From Cristatella mucedo (Eukaryota > Bryozoa > Phylactolaemata > Cristatellidae), in the NCBI GenBank assembly GCA_009760855.2, contig WPIO01000078.1, positions 896,001 to 960,000 of the forward strand: DNA of 64,000 nt, in the 5' to 3' direction. Shown here in pieces: positions 17,583-28,732 of the stretch (positions are counted from its first letter, which is position 1; every line of letters starts with the position of its first letter). The notes beneath the pieces were generated by a model, which saw nothing but the letters and a program-made list of their open reading frames with translations, made no database searches and was not told the DNA's origin. Both the position numbers and the translations under genes were made by a program.

Positions 17583-17673
17583 TGGCAGCAGGCAACAAAG
17601 ACCTGTATGCTGCAGGACTCAAATCCGATGACCTATGAATGTCCGATCACCCCACCCCTAGGCTAAGACCCAT
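17583..17673 (-). mobile_element. SINE-B (tRNA-derived) copy
   Basis: On the minus strand an A-box-like GGTCTTAGCCTAGGGG is followed after about 30 bases by the B-box-like GGATTTGAGTCC (17,626-17,615), then TGCAGCATACAGG...CCTGCTGC, which can fold back. The same head, B box and hairpin recur at 23,963, 36,408, 41,865 and 62,947. It is a Pol III-type promoter relic rather than a tRNA gene, because no cloverleaf closes. Confidence 0.65.
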
Positions 17674-17961
17674 ACATGGAATCTAGAGGAATTCGGAAAT
17701 CAGTAGGCGGTTCGCTAAAGCTTCACACCCCCTGTCGCTGGACAGACTAGAGAGTCTAGACTAACTCGTGAAGTGACCATACCTTTGGCATGCAGCTACT
17801 CACTTCATACTGCCCAGATGCTCTTGTGTGCATGTCATATCGAATGCAAACCAAGCCACGAGCGTTTTCCGTAGCACACACAGGTAGCTCAATCTTGTTT
17901 CTGACTGTCAAATCGAATCATTCTCATTCATCGTCTTGTCTCACGCAACACCAGCCGCAGG

Positions 17962-18028
<67 letters not shown>

Positions 18029-18041
18029 CATATATATATAT

Positions 18042-18081
<40 letters not shown>
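17962..18081. repeat. (TA)n / (CA)n compound microsatellite
   Basis: TA runs with a CA block at 18,041-18,058, immediately 5' of the LINE at 18,118. Confidence 0.97.
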
Positions 18082-18127
18082 GAAATGTTTGTGATGGCAG
18101 CTCTGCAGAATTTTAAAGCAAGCACAG

Positions 18128-18973
18128 TTGTACCTTTGCTTTGATCCCTCCCAGCCTTCGAGCACCTCAAATTCTCTCAACTCACTTGCTGCATGCATTG
18201 ATGACATCCGATCATGGATGGCAGCAAATTTTCTAAAACTAAACGATGATAAAACTAACTTACTAGTTATGGGCAAACCCAGTGTGATCCAGAGATTGAA
18301 AAGGCTGACTCTCAAAATTGGTTCTGCCAGCATATCTCTAGTTGAATCTGCTCGAAATCTAGGTGTCATATTCCAAAGCGACCTCTCGTTAGACGACCAT
18401 ATCAGCTCCACAGTCAAATCCGCCTATTTTCAGCTTCATAAAATAGCTAAAATTCGGGCTTGTTTAGATAAGGATACCACGTCCAAGTTGGTCCATGCAT
18501 TCGTGACATTCCGTCTCGACTTCTGCAACTCACTGCTTACTGGCCTACCAGCATGTGCGATCAGGCGATTGCAGCTGGTGCAAAACTCTGCAGCTAGGCT
18601 TGTCTGTCGTGAGCGTCGCAGTTGCCACATTACTCCACTTCTCGCCGACCTGCACTGGTTACCAGTCAAGCAACGGATTGACTTCAAGGTTTTGTCGCTC
18701 ACTTTTAGGTCTCTTCATTCTATGGCTCCAGCCTATCTTTCAGAGATACTACCCCATCAGGCAAAGCATCGTACCACTCGCTTTTCGGAATCCAACAGTC
18801 TAGAAATACCTCGTACAAACCTTAAATCCTTTGGAGACCGTGCATTTAGCTCGTATGCTCCCACAGCCTGGAACTCCCTCCCGACCTGCATCAGAACATC
18901 CCCTGACCTGACCACATTTAAAAGAAACTTAAAAACATACCTATTTAGGACAGCATTTAGTGGGTCCTTGTGA
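18128..18973 (+). CDS. partial LINE ORF2: reverse transcriptase thumb/C-terminal region
   Basis: A 281-codon frame open from the truncation point to TGA; the methionine shown at its start is internal, since the true ORF2 start is missing. In order: a region just after motif C ([20 protein letters not shown], residues about 27-46), [85 protein letters not shown], and the terminal TAFSGSL. These are conserved features of the L2/CR1 ORF2 C-terminus. The protein would reverse-transcribe its own RNA at a nicked target, but the endonuclease and most of the RT palm are absent, so this copy cannot act alone. It is the only retroelement frame in the window of this length without a stop. Confidence 0.85.
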   Translation: MYLCFDPSQPSSTSNSLNSLAACIDDIRSWMAANFLKLNDDKTNLLVMGKPSVIQRLKRLTLKIGSASISLVESARNLGVIFQSDLSLDDHISSTVKSAYFQLHKIAKIRACLDKDTTSKLVHAFVTFRLDFCNSLLTGLPACAIRRLQLVQNSAARLVCRERRSCHITPLLADLHWLPVKQRIDFKVLSLTFRSLHSMAPAYLSEILPHQAKHRTTRFSESNSLEIPRTNLKSFGDRAFSSYAPTAWNSLPTCIRTSPDLTTFKRNLKTYLFRTAFSGSL

Positions 18974-19137
18974 TTCGTCCTCGATGTGCTTATGCGTGCT
19001 GACACTGTTCATGCTGCCACTAACCACATTTGCATACTGACCCAGTGCATGTAACCCCTAACCATGTTATTCATTTTGTTTGTTTTTCAAGCATGATTTT
19101 ACTTACCATTCTATTGCGTATCACTTTGCAGCAAATG

Positions 19138-19179
19138 TAAAGCGCCTAGAAAGAGATTAAGTTCTCTGAGGGCGCTTTA
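19138..19179 (+). other. conserved LINE/SINE-A 3' stem-loop (reference copy)
   Basis: Outer stem of 9 bp (TAAAGCGCC, 19,138-19,146, with GGCGCTTTA, 19,171-19,179) and inner stem AGAGA (19,152-19,156) with TCTCT (19,163-19,167). The same structure, with compensating or mild changes, is seen in at least fifteen elements of the window, always just 5' of an ATT-type or short AT-rich tail. In L2/CR1-type LINEs the 3' end of the RNA is recognised by the reverse transcriptase, so this is the likely recognition element. Confidence 0.8.
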
Positions 19180-19215
19180 TCAAGTGCAATATTATTATTA
19201 TTATTATTATTAGAC

Positions 19216-19690
19216 TGTATTGAGCTGCTTGGTGATAGATGAGTCATACAATTTAATCAACTTTGATTTCAAAGTTAAATTATGCAAGCTGAATTCAATA
19301 AAATAAAGGATCAAGTCCCGAAAACTGACAAATTCATACGGCGAACACTAAAGAGGAAGTAGTGAATAATCGTAACGGGTCATCTGAGTTTCGGTCAGCA
19401 GACCCAGAACCAGACCAGAGATGGCAGGCAGAAACAGTTGTGGAAGGCTGGCCACGATTGAGCATGCGCGATCTTTTTCTTTTACTTATTCGATCATTGA
19501 CCGTGGAGATTGGCCAGTCAAATCAGATGCAAGAAATTTGGCTGCATTCTCGAGCGTCCTTGATCGGAGTCCGGATCATAGGGCAGGTTGGAAAGGCATC
19601 GAGACGCCGTGACTCAGGTAAATCTCGAGTAGCAAGTGTACATTAGCTTTGCAAGTGAGCATAGGTAAGCTTATTAAATCATGGACCCAT
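19216..19690. other. unassigned sequence
   Basis: Unique-looking DNA with short open frames on the plus strand at 19,362-19,646; no domain is recognised. Confidence 0.4.
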
Positions 19691-19692
19691 TC

Positions 19693-19870
19693 TGATTGGC
19701 CGGGAGCTTGAATGACAAGGCAGGACAATAGCTTAACCGCGGAGGGCATTATAAACAGCTAGCAGCCCAGCTGTTTACCTGCCCAGCCGGCCCTGGCCGT
19801 GAATAAAGAGAAAATCATTATCCGCCCTTTGTCTTATTCGCGGCCAAGACCGGCAGCTTGGGTTATACAA
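19693..19870 (+). promoter_or_regulatory. promoter/polyA signal cluster resembling a solo LTR
   Basis: Within 115 bases there is an inverted CCAAT (GATTGG, 19,694-19,699), a TATAAA box (19,750-19,755) and a polyadenylation signal AATAAA (19,802-19,807), 47 bases after the TATA box. This U3-R-like order with a very short R is typical of retroelement LTRs. A TG near 19,693 and a CA near 19,869 could be the ends, but no target-site duplication or partner LTR was seen. It could equally be a chance cluster. Confidence 0.3.
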
Positions 19871-21590
19871 CTCAAACAGATTTGCACTAGTCTCACGCAG
19901 ATTTAATTTCTTGCCTAAGGTAGACGGCCAGCGAGTGACTTCCACCTGATTTGTGATTACTAGCACTTGGCCGATCCTAGCCGAGCCTGTTGCCCCGGCT
20001 GGGATCGCACAGCAATCGGCTGGCCATGGCACCCTGGAAGTTTTGCTGCACGAACACACCATGCAGCGACTGCATTGTCCGACAGAGCAGATGCTAGGAG
20101 AAAAGCCTCCGTTTGGCATCCGACTGGTTTCAATGTTGCCCAGAGACAAAACTTGACCGGGGTCTAAACTCGAGCTTAGAGGTTTTGGCTATCGTGGTAG
20201 ATAGGACTGGCTTAGGAAGATCTATCGACCGCTGGCATGTTGGCTGAGGATCCACCTCCGACTGGCATGCTGATTCTCTGCCAGGGCAATCTATGACAAA
20301 TAGTCGGTGACAGAATAACAGCTTCAAACCGAGAAACCAGGCGAGCCCCATGTTGCTGACATGCTGCGGTCATGTGACAATGTAACGTCGTTAGGTCAAG
20401 TAAGGTTGCATTCACTCAGTAGTGCCGAGGATTCAGAATAGGTGTATTCTGGTCGTGATGTTTACTTTAGAGGAAGCCGAACGCTTCCATTGAGCGGGCA
20501 GAGAAGTCAACCAAGGGCCCCTGGCATCTCACAGTGCATACAAAGTGGGCATTAAAATGATGTCACGGGATTCACTAATATTCTTATGAATAGTCCGGCT
20601 GCAGAGACATTCGGTCAATAGTACCGTACTCCAGTCTTCACGTTGAAATGCCGTTCGCGAGTGGAAGAGCCCGGATTTTTATCTGTGGGGGGACAAGACC
20701 TGCACAACTTTTATGTAGGCAAGACCCGTAAGATTTTCATTTATACTAACTAGACCTACAGTTAAGGAAACATTTTAGCGAACAATTTCGTGCTATTTAT
20801 TCGAAACGAACTAGGCGGTTGCTTATTGAGCAGAATTAAAACTGAATTTCATCGACGGTGACGGTGAAGGCATAGGGATAGGGACGGCCCACGTCGCTGC
20901 CCCCTCGCCCGTGTGGGGGCCATAATCCCCCTGCCCCATCATGCAAATCACCATAAGCAGGTCAATTAATTTGGAATGAAGGGCTGGCTACCTCGTAGCT
21001 GCGCCGAGAAGGAAAAAGCTTGTGAGATGTGCCTAAACAGAGGTTGAGTGGGCTGAGTGAGATAGTTTGAATCGAACGACGTTAGACTAAGCGACTCTCA
21101 CGACTATGTAATGTAATGTATCTCCGTCTGTAACTCCACAAAGTCATAAAGACCACGTGGGTGTTACGCAGGAGAGTTTTGTATAGCGCACTCACAGCCT
21201 AAGCGGCTTTCGGTACGCATTCGGTAGCCAACAGACTTTGTCTCACGCAGCAAAGAGAAAGTGGGAAGCATAGCAGAGTCAGGAGAGCAGTTGAGGTAGT
21301 GAGTAGCATAGAAGTAGCAGCTCAGGACCGCTGAAAAGGATGTGCCGTAGTCGGCAGTAGGAGAGTAGTTATCGTTGCATAAGAATTGTGGAAGCGAGTT
21401 CCACAGTCTAGGACCTGCAGGACTATCAACTCATGTCGCAGTGTCGTCGATGTAGATTCAAGGTCGATTAAAATGAAGTACTGTATATATCCTTAGTTAC
21501 TGTACATTAATGCTAGCTGCCAAAACTCTTGAATGGGAACCATGTTTAATTGAAAAGTCTGTATGTTGGGGGTCAACTTAAATATAGACC
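19871..21590. other. unassigned sequence
   Basis: A 124-codon minus-strand frame at 20,149-19,775 overlaps the LTR-like cluster and has no recognisable domain. The rest is unique-looking DNA. Confidence 0.35.
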
Positions 21591-21593
21591 CAC

Positions 21594-22250
21594 TAATAAT
21601 AATAATAATAATAATGCACTTGATAAAGCGCCCTCAGAGAACTCAATCTCTCTCTAGGCGCTTTACATTTGCTCCAAAGGGAAACGCGATTGAATGGTGA
21701 GTAATATCATGCTTGATAAACAACATGAATAACATGGTTAGGGGTGACATGCACAGGGTCAGCATGCAAATGTGTTTGTGGCAGCGTGCACAGTGTCAGC
21801 ACGCATAAGCACATGAAGGACGAATCACAGGGACCCACTCAATGCTGTCCCAAATAGGTGTTTTTCAGTTCTTTTTAAATGTGGTCAAGTCATGGGATGT
21901 TCTGACGCAAGTCGGGAGGGAGTTCCAGGCTTTGGGAGCATACGAACTAAATGCACGGCCTCCAAAGGATTTGAGGTTAGTACGAGGTATTGGTAAACTG
22001 TTGGATTCCGAAAAGCGGGTGGTACGATGCTTGGCCTGGTGGGGGAGTAGATCTGGGAGATGGGCTGGAGCCAAATAATGAAGGGACCTAAAAGTGAGCG
22101 ACAAAACCTTGAAGTCGATCCGTTGCTTGACAGGGAGCCAGTGCAGGTCGGCGAGAAGTGGTGTGATGTGGCAACTGCGACGTACACGACAGACAAGCCT
22201 AGCTGCGGAATTTTGCACGGGCTGCATTCGCCTGATTACACTAAGAGAAG
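21594..22250 (-). mobile_element. LINE-1fam 3' fragment
   Basis: Minus-strand copy: tail at 21,594-21,616, hairpin at about 21,625-21,667, 3'UTR, then 120 codons of intact C-terminus (22,227-21,865; [34 protein letters not shown]). 5' truncated near 22,250. Closely similar to the copies at 18,118 and 32,008. Confidence 0.9.
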
Positions 22251-23390
22251 AGCTGCAGGGCTTGAAGCAGGCAGTACAAATTTAATTCCACTCAAGTGCC
22301 AAGAGCCACTAACCGATAAGAGGGCAAGATCACGGTGCCATCTATATGTAGTTCACAAAGTGTGGCTGCTCCTGGTACATTTCGCTCTGTTCTCAACAAA
22401 TGATATCTCCTAGTCACCTTTCCAGATTAAAAAAAAACATCGCTCGATGTACACGGCAGTATCTGTGCATTGCATTGCTCACAATCAGTGACTGTATTAA
22501 CACTATCCAACTACAAGCTTTGCCGGAGCACTGACTTCTAACCTAGGCTGAAATTAAATTCTGTAGATCAGCTTATCGTGGGCAATAGTCCTCGATCACG
22601 GACAAATGTGCTTGACCGGCGACAATTGTCCTCGATTGCGGAAAATTGTCCTCTAACATGTCTAGTTGACATTGACGACGGACACTCATCCTTAACCACT
22701 GTCCTTGATTCCAACGAGTCATCGCCGGTGCTTAATGGGATCGTTATTCCTTCAGCTAACGTCGAGGGAGACCTGGATGTTGGCAGCAGGCTAGGGTTCT
22801 CCTAATAGTACAGTTTGCTACATGATTGTGTGTGCCTTTGCTTGCTAGCTGTGCGCACTACCGTCTTCCCCTGCCTTAATCATCGCCAGCGCCACCCGAG
22901 CTAGCTACGTACCACTGATGTATGCGTACTTCTGCTGGTGCACGAGCTTAAGCTTCACAGACTTCGAGGGCACCTCTACCTAGGCGCTCTGCTCGCCCTC
23001 CTACACTCGGTGCCTCGGCCGAGATCCTAGCATGGGGGAACTAACCTCGAGATCCTAGCATGGGGAAACTGACCTTTCGTCTCCACTTCGAATTAGACTT
23101 GCTCGGTATGGTCGAAGCCCCTTCGTCACATCAGCAAGCTAGCGCCATGTCGGATTAAGCATAAACAACATTATTGTTAATAAGGGGCCGCCGGGTCTCG
23201 TGAAATAATTCTTATATCAAGCTGGCCTCCCAACGATAGCAGATCTACTGTTGCTCATGTACGGCACTTTCTCGCTTTCTCTCGCCGAATTATGGTGGTC
23301 ATCTGCCCTTTACAGTTCCAGGATATTACAGTAACATGCCCACTTAGCAGCACGAACACTAGCATGTAATGTTTCATTTCCTCCTCTTCC
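22251..23390. other. unassigned sequence
   Basis: Contains a short near-repeat of 'cctcgat(c/t)(a/g)cgga(c/a)aa(a/t)tg' at about 22,588-22,650, and a direct repeat of 'gagatcctagcatggggaaa'-like sequence at about 23,021-23,070. No gene is recognised. Confidence 0.4.
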
Positions 23391-23392
23391 AT

Positions 23393-23430
23393 GTCAATAA
23401 TAATAAAATACATTTGTATAGCGCCTCAGC
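23393..23430 (-). mobile_element. LINE/SINE tail fragment
   Basis: TAATAATAATAAAATACATTTGTATAGCGCC, shown here only as the family tail pattern, is a minus-strand 3' end. The sequence beyond it does not match the families recognised here. Confidence 0.4.
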
Positions 23431-23524
23431 CTTCTATCTAGTGTGCCGGGATCTTCACGGTTAGGGGATAGGTGGTCACCTTGACACCATTGGCTATGCT
23501 TGTAAATATACAGAAACGCATACA

Positions 23525-23637
23525 CACGCACTGGCTCTCTCCTCTCTCTTTATCTCCTTTTGTCTTCTAATCTCTCTCCTTACTTTTTTCATTCCTCCCT
23601 AAACTACCTCTCATCTAATCTACTCTCTCTCTTTTTT

Positions 23638-23698
<61 letters not shown>

Positions 23699-23745
23699 CT
23701 CTCTCTTTCTTTCTCTTTCTCTCTCTCTCTCCCTCTCTCTCTTTC

Positions 23746-23803
<58 letters not shown>

Positions 23804-23826
23804 TCTCTCTTTCCCCCTCTCTCTTT

Positions 23827-23870
<44 letters not shown>

Positions 23871-23940
23871 TCTCTGTTTTCACATCCTCTCTCCGTTCTC
23901 CGTCTTTTCTCTCTCCTCTCTCGCTAATTCGGATGCCCAA
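23525..23940. repeat. (CT)n megatract
   Basis: About 400 bases of pyrimidine-rich plus strand, densest at 23,622-23,875, with TTT and CCC interruptions. Confidence 0.96.
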
Positions 23941-23962
23941 AGATCGATGGCACACTGCCCCC

Positions 23963-24058
23963 TGGGTCTTAGCCCAGGGGCAAAGTGCTCTCACTTCACG
24001 GCCGCATGTCGTGGGCTCGCATTCTGCCGTAAGCAATCATGTATTGCTTGCTGCAAGA
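23963..24058 (+). mobile_element. SINE-B (tRNA-derived) copy with hairpin tail
   Basis: Best SINE-B copy. A-box-like GGGTCTTAGCCCAGGGG at its start, B-box-like GGGCTCGCATTC at 24,013-24,024, then a perfect hairpin AAGCAAT-CATGT-ATTGCTT (24,031-24,049) and TGCTGCAAG. The tail does not resemble the LINE-1fam hairpin. Confidence 0.65.
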
Positions 24059-24059
24059 G

Positions 24060-24614
24060 GAAATGATAGCCACGAAGACCATAACTTCACCCCTACGCCA
24101 GTAAGTTCCGCCGTCAGTTCCGTTGCAGGACTCGGTAGAACTGAATTGGAACGCTCCGAAGTGGCTGGCACAGCTCTTGGCCTCTGGAGCTTGTCAAACT
24201 ACCGGCATTCACATCAAAGCTGCCAGCCAGACTGGCTAGATTCTTTCCAGCCGACCGCAGTGACCGCCGGCTGAATCCCGGTGATAATTAGCATCCAAAA
24301 ATGGCTCCTAGTCGTGCTGGTCGAATCTTCGATTCCGTTGTTGACATAGGATCCCTCCGACTAGATTCCACCTAATTAACCCCCTTCGCCACTAGAGCCA
24401 ATAGAGTGTAGCATGGGAATGCCTGTACTCTCTATGGTGGCGATATCTGCCCGCCCGCTGCTGCTGCTGCTGCTGAGACCGCTAGCCTCGCTAGAAGGCC
24501 CGCAACAAGGCCGCTCTTGACGGCAGAGCGGTTAATTTTATAACGAACAGAACGACTATCACTACGTCGTCGACAAGCATGAATACGAGTACTCCGCAAG
24601 CCGAGAGCTGCAAT
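24060..24614. other. unassigned sequence
   Basis: No gene or repeat recognised except a short GCT run (five units) near 24,460-24,474. Confidence 0.4.
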
Positions 24615-24635
24615 GTATACATATATACATGCTGT

Positions 24636-24762
<127 letters not shown>

Positions 24763-24839
24763 TCGCGCAGTATTATGTTAATTGATCCAAGTATGGTGAG
24801 GAATTTATACAAACGTGTGGAATAGATTGTATACGTCTC

Positions 24840-27260
24840 GATCAACGACGACGACGGAAAGCTAGGCTGCAGACCGAAGGACGAGCGGCAGTATCGGACG
24901 AAGCGAACGCCGCCCGCGCTCGCTCTGAGGGGAAGCGCCGGGCAAACGCGCGCGAGCAATATTCGAGCGAACGAGAAAGGAGACGAGGCTGGGCTATGGC
25001 AGCGTCGCCCTTACCTGAGCAGCCCCGCATCTGGCCTCCTCCACCCGATAAGGATTTTGGCTGCGCGCTACTCGGCAGCGCCCTCTACTCCCCGCCGCAC
25101 TTTCCGCGCGCTAGCCGCCGACTCGCTCGCTCGCTAGCGCCGCTAGCCGGACGTCCCGAGTCTGACCTGCGGCTGCGTCGGAGGGCACTTTGGCATTGCC
25201 GGCCTCCGGCATGGCCGCTGTCCGCACGCCTCCACCCTGTGAGCACATTGCAGGTAGCGGTGGAGTCGACGCACGCTCGAGCGCACCAACGGGGGTCGGA
25301 GAAAGAGGGGGATGGGTGCAAAGGGGTCGCGAGGAGAGTGCGGATGCGGGCGGCGGCCTACTCCGGTGTCAAGGCCGATGCTCGCACGTAATGAGCAATT
25401 AACTGGCTGGCGAAAGCCTCTGACGAGCGACGAGACGTCGCGCCCGAGTCTTGGCCGCTGGAGCTGAGCTGTGGCGAGCAGCTCAACTTTTTATTTCCCT
25501 TTTTCAAGGTTTCTCTTTTGCTTGCGCTCGCGCTCGCGCCGACCCGCACAACGGTTTGGTCCGCGGTCCCTCGATCGTCATCGTTGCGTCGACGGCTCTC
25601 GAAAGGCGCGGCCGCGGCGCGAGAGCGGCGCTAGCGAAGAGCAGAGCGCGAGTAAATCGTTGAGCCTTCCGTCTCGCTGCACGCGTAAGCGTTCGGGTCG
25701 CTTTCGGTCAACGCCGCATCGCACGCGCAGCGTCGCAAGCGCCGATTCCGATAATTTAGTTAGTACGACGCGGCAACAGTGCTGGAGGCGAATGGAGAAG
25801 AAAACGTAACGTCGATTATCGGCGTGTGCCCTCGGGGCGGGCGAAACGAGGAATAGCCACCGCTGCCCCCGTAGCCACGTGACCGATGCGAGCTACGGGT
25901 CCTCGCGCGTTTCCCGCCCGAGCAGGGCGGTCAGGTGTGCCCGAAGGCGGGCTGCGGGGCGGGCGCCGCGATCGCGGCGATTCGGAGTAGGATCTGCTGC
26001 ATGCATTCGGAAGTCGATTTCAAAGCCAGCCTGCAATTCTCGGGCCGCTCGGCAGCACCCGGCGGCGCGGCGCGGCGGCTCTCCGAGCGCCCGCCGCGCC
26101 GCCGCCGGCGAGCGCCGTAGGCCCCGGCGTAGGGGCCGACGGCGTCGTGCGCACGATGCCGACTACCTCGCGACCTCGCCCGCGCAGCGGCAGCGCGGAG
26201 GAGTCGTCCGCCGCGCGGCCGGCGCTCTGCCGAGCCGGGCGCGCTATCTCGAGCTCGCCGAGCGAGTGCAGACTTTCGCACACGCTCATCACTTTTCGAC
26301 GCGGCCGCCGGCGAGCTGCCGTGGCGGCGGCCGGCGCTGGCCGGTAGCAGGCGCCGCTAGTGCTGCGTCCGTCCGTAGGGGGCAAAGCTCGCTATTCAGG
26401 CCCGCGAGGGCACGCATGGCTGCTCGCATCGTATGCTGGCGGCTCAGTCCGTCCCACCGACCAGGCAAGACGATGGCGGCGGCGGCGGCGGAGCGACTCG
26501 AGAATGGAACGAGGCGCACTAGTTTAGCGGCGGTCAGGGAGGGGGGCGGGCGGCGGAGGCGACGAAGGCTCACCATGGTCGTTCGCTGCTGTCAGCCAGT
26601 CAGCGCGTCTACGTCTGGTCTCGCGGGGCCTCGCCTCCTTGGCGGCGATCTGCACTGGACAGACGAGCTTCGCGCGATGGCGGCTGCTGGCGGATCCTGC
26701 TGCAGCGTCCTCGAAACTTGCGGCTCGCCGGCTGTAAGGGCGGCGGCGTGCGAGGCCCTAGCTCGAACCGGGGGCGCTGGAAGCTTCCGGAATCGACGCG
26801 CGAGGATTAGAGGACGGCGGAGCGGCAACGCCAGCGGTCGCCGTTCGAACGCGATCCACTGCCGCCTGAGCCGGGTGGGCGGCGAGAGCAAGATCCGGGT
26901 CTCTTTCAGCCGCCGCCGGGTCAAATCTTAGTCTCCTTCTGCCGATGCAGTCGCCTCGAATAGCGGACGCTGGATAGCGGCGTCAGCCGAGCCGTCGAGG
27001 CGGCATTGTGCAGGACGCTGGGACGCCGCCGCAGCATTGCTGCCATGCGCGAGCTGTGATTAATTCATATCGCTGCGCTCGAGAGCTCGCGCGGCCGCGC
27101 TTATTCGCGGCGCGCACGCAGTGCGGTAGCGGCGGGGGCAGCTGCCAGGGCTGCAGAGGCGAATCGAGGAGGCGGGGCTAGCCTGCGAGCTCGTTCAGCA
27201 GCGGCAGCGGCGCCATCGATCGGTGGGTGGCTAACTGAACCCCGGCGCGGTGTTTACATT
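24840..27260. promoter_or_regulatory. CpG island, candidate promoter / first-exon region
   Basis: About 2.4 kb that is strikingly GC-rich with undepleted CpG, unlike everything around it. GC boxes appear at 25,834-25,841, 25,956-25,963, 26,541-26,550 and 27,171-27,178, and an E-box CACGTGAC at 25,876-25,883. Two exon hints point in opposite directions. On the plus strand, an ATG at 26,473 in strong context (A at -3, G at +4) starts MAAAAAERLENGTRR and stays open to 26,931, with a GTAAGG donor-like site at 26,733. On the minus strand, a near-consensus donor CTCAG|GTAAGG has its boundary at 25,015/25,014, just after an ATG at 25,030. No known domain is seen, so the gene it serves is unidentified. 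Long Arg/Ala/Gly-rich frames such as 25,879-26,931 are expected in GC-rich DNA and are weak evidence alone. Confidence 0.6.
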
Positions 27261-27469
27261 ATGCGAAAGCAGCGCTGCGGATTAGACTTGCAGCTGCTCG
27301 TATCGCCTCAGCATGCCCGCTGCTCTGCCTGGCGCAGCGCCGGACTAGAGGAGACAGCAGCCAGTCGAGCGTCGCCAGCGAAGCTCTCAGCTCGGCCATA
27401 CCTTTCGTCGCGAGAGATGATTGGCTGTAAGAGAGAGCGACCGAGAGATCTCGGAGGGACTAGGGGAGA

Positions 27470-27795
<326 letters not shown>

Positions 27796-27869
27796 GTGGA
27801 GTAAAGGAAAGGATAGAGGAAGGTCGCACAAGAGGTCATTGAAAGTAGAAAGAGATAGAGTCCAAAAGA

Positions 27870-27925
<56 letters not shown>

Positions 27926-28276
27926 TGAGGTAGAGAGAGTCTAGAGAGGACTTTGGTAGGCAGAGAGGAGAGCGGACTTCGAGAGAAGAGCGAGCAGAAG
28001 AGAGACAGAGACAAGAAAGAGAGAAAGAGGAATAGAATGAGAGAAAAGTCAAGAAAAAGAAGCCAAAGGAGGGAGGGCAATAGCGACAGAGAAAGTGGAG
28101 AGAGAAAGAGGAGGGAGGAAGAGAAACGTAGAGATCGTGAGCGGAAGAAAGTAGCATGAAAGACGGAGATAGAGAGAGGGAGGAGGGGCGGATCGTGAAG
28201 AGGGAGAAGCGAGACGAGAGAAGAAAGAGGGTGTGAAGGAAGGAGAGAAGAAGAGACCGAGAGTAAGGGATACAAA

Positions 28277-28321
<45 letters not shown>

Positions 28322-28460
28322 GAGAGCGTGAATGGAGTGATGGAAAAAAAGAGAGAGCGAAAGAGAATGAAAGAGAGGGAGCGGGAGTGGAAAGAGTGAT
28401 ATAAAGATTAAGGAGACGCGGCGAGGGCGAGGTTAGAGACAGAGAGAAAAGGGTAGTGGA
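27796..28460. repeat. purine-rich degenerate (GA) region
   Basis: Continues the GA tract as purine-rich plus-strand DNA, with purer GA blocks at 27,868-27,920 and 28,280-28,318. Together with 27,472-27,795 it forms about 1 kb of purine/pyrimidine-segregated DNA. Confidence 0.9.
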
Positions 28461-28732
28461 CGGTTGCATTCTATTTTGACAACAGTTCTAAAAGTTGCTA
28501 ACCTTCAAACCTAAAACCAGTGAAAAATTAAGGAGGAATGAGCCAGAGGATCCGAGGAGTTCGGAGTGTGGATTTGCGGCTCAGGCCCAAGCATGCACAG
28601 CACATGCGAAAAGGGAAAGAGGGAGAATCAGTCGCGAAGAATCAGTTCGCCGCCGTTCGGACGAGGCGCGCCGTATTTGAGGCCAATACGCGAAATTTTC
28701 TCGGGGAGCAGATATGCTTGAGTTGCCTGTTT
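28461..28732. other. unassigned sequence
   Basis: Purine-leaning DNA with short plus frames at 28,495-28,768; no domain is recognised. Confidence 0.35.

Larger units (their letters stand above)
18118..19212 (+). mobile_element. LINE-1fam copy, best preserved 3' third
   Basis: 5'-truncated non-LTR retrotransposon. It begins just after motif C ([14 protein letters not shown]...), carries an unbroken ORF to the TGA at 18,971, a 3'UTR of about 165 bases, the reference stem-loop at 19,138-19,179 (arms TAAAGCGCC and GGCGCTTTA, inner AGAGA/TCTCT, loop TTAAGT) and an ATT tail at 19,190-19,212. The intact frame and the close similarity to the copies at 21,594 and 32,008 suggest recent activity of the family. 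Confidence 0.92.

Noticed and set aside
25879-26931. 350-codon Arg/Ala-rich frame in the CpG island
   Set aside because: GC-rich DNA has few stops and several overlapping frames are open here. Without a domain or transcript it is not called as a gene; only the ATG at 26,473 is noted as a hint.
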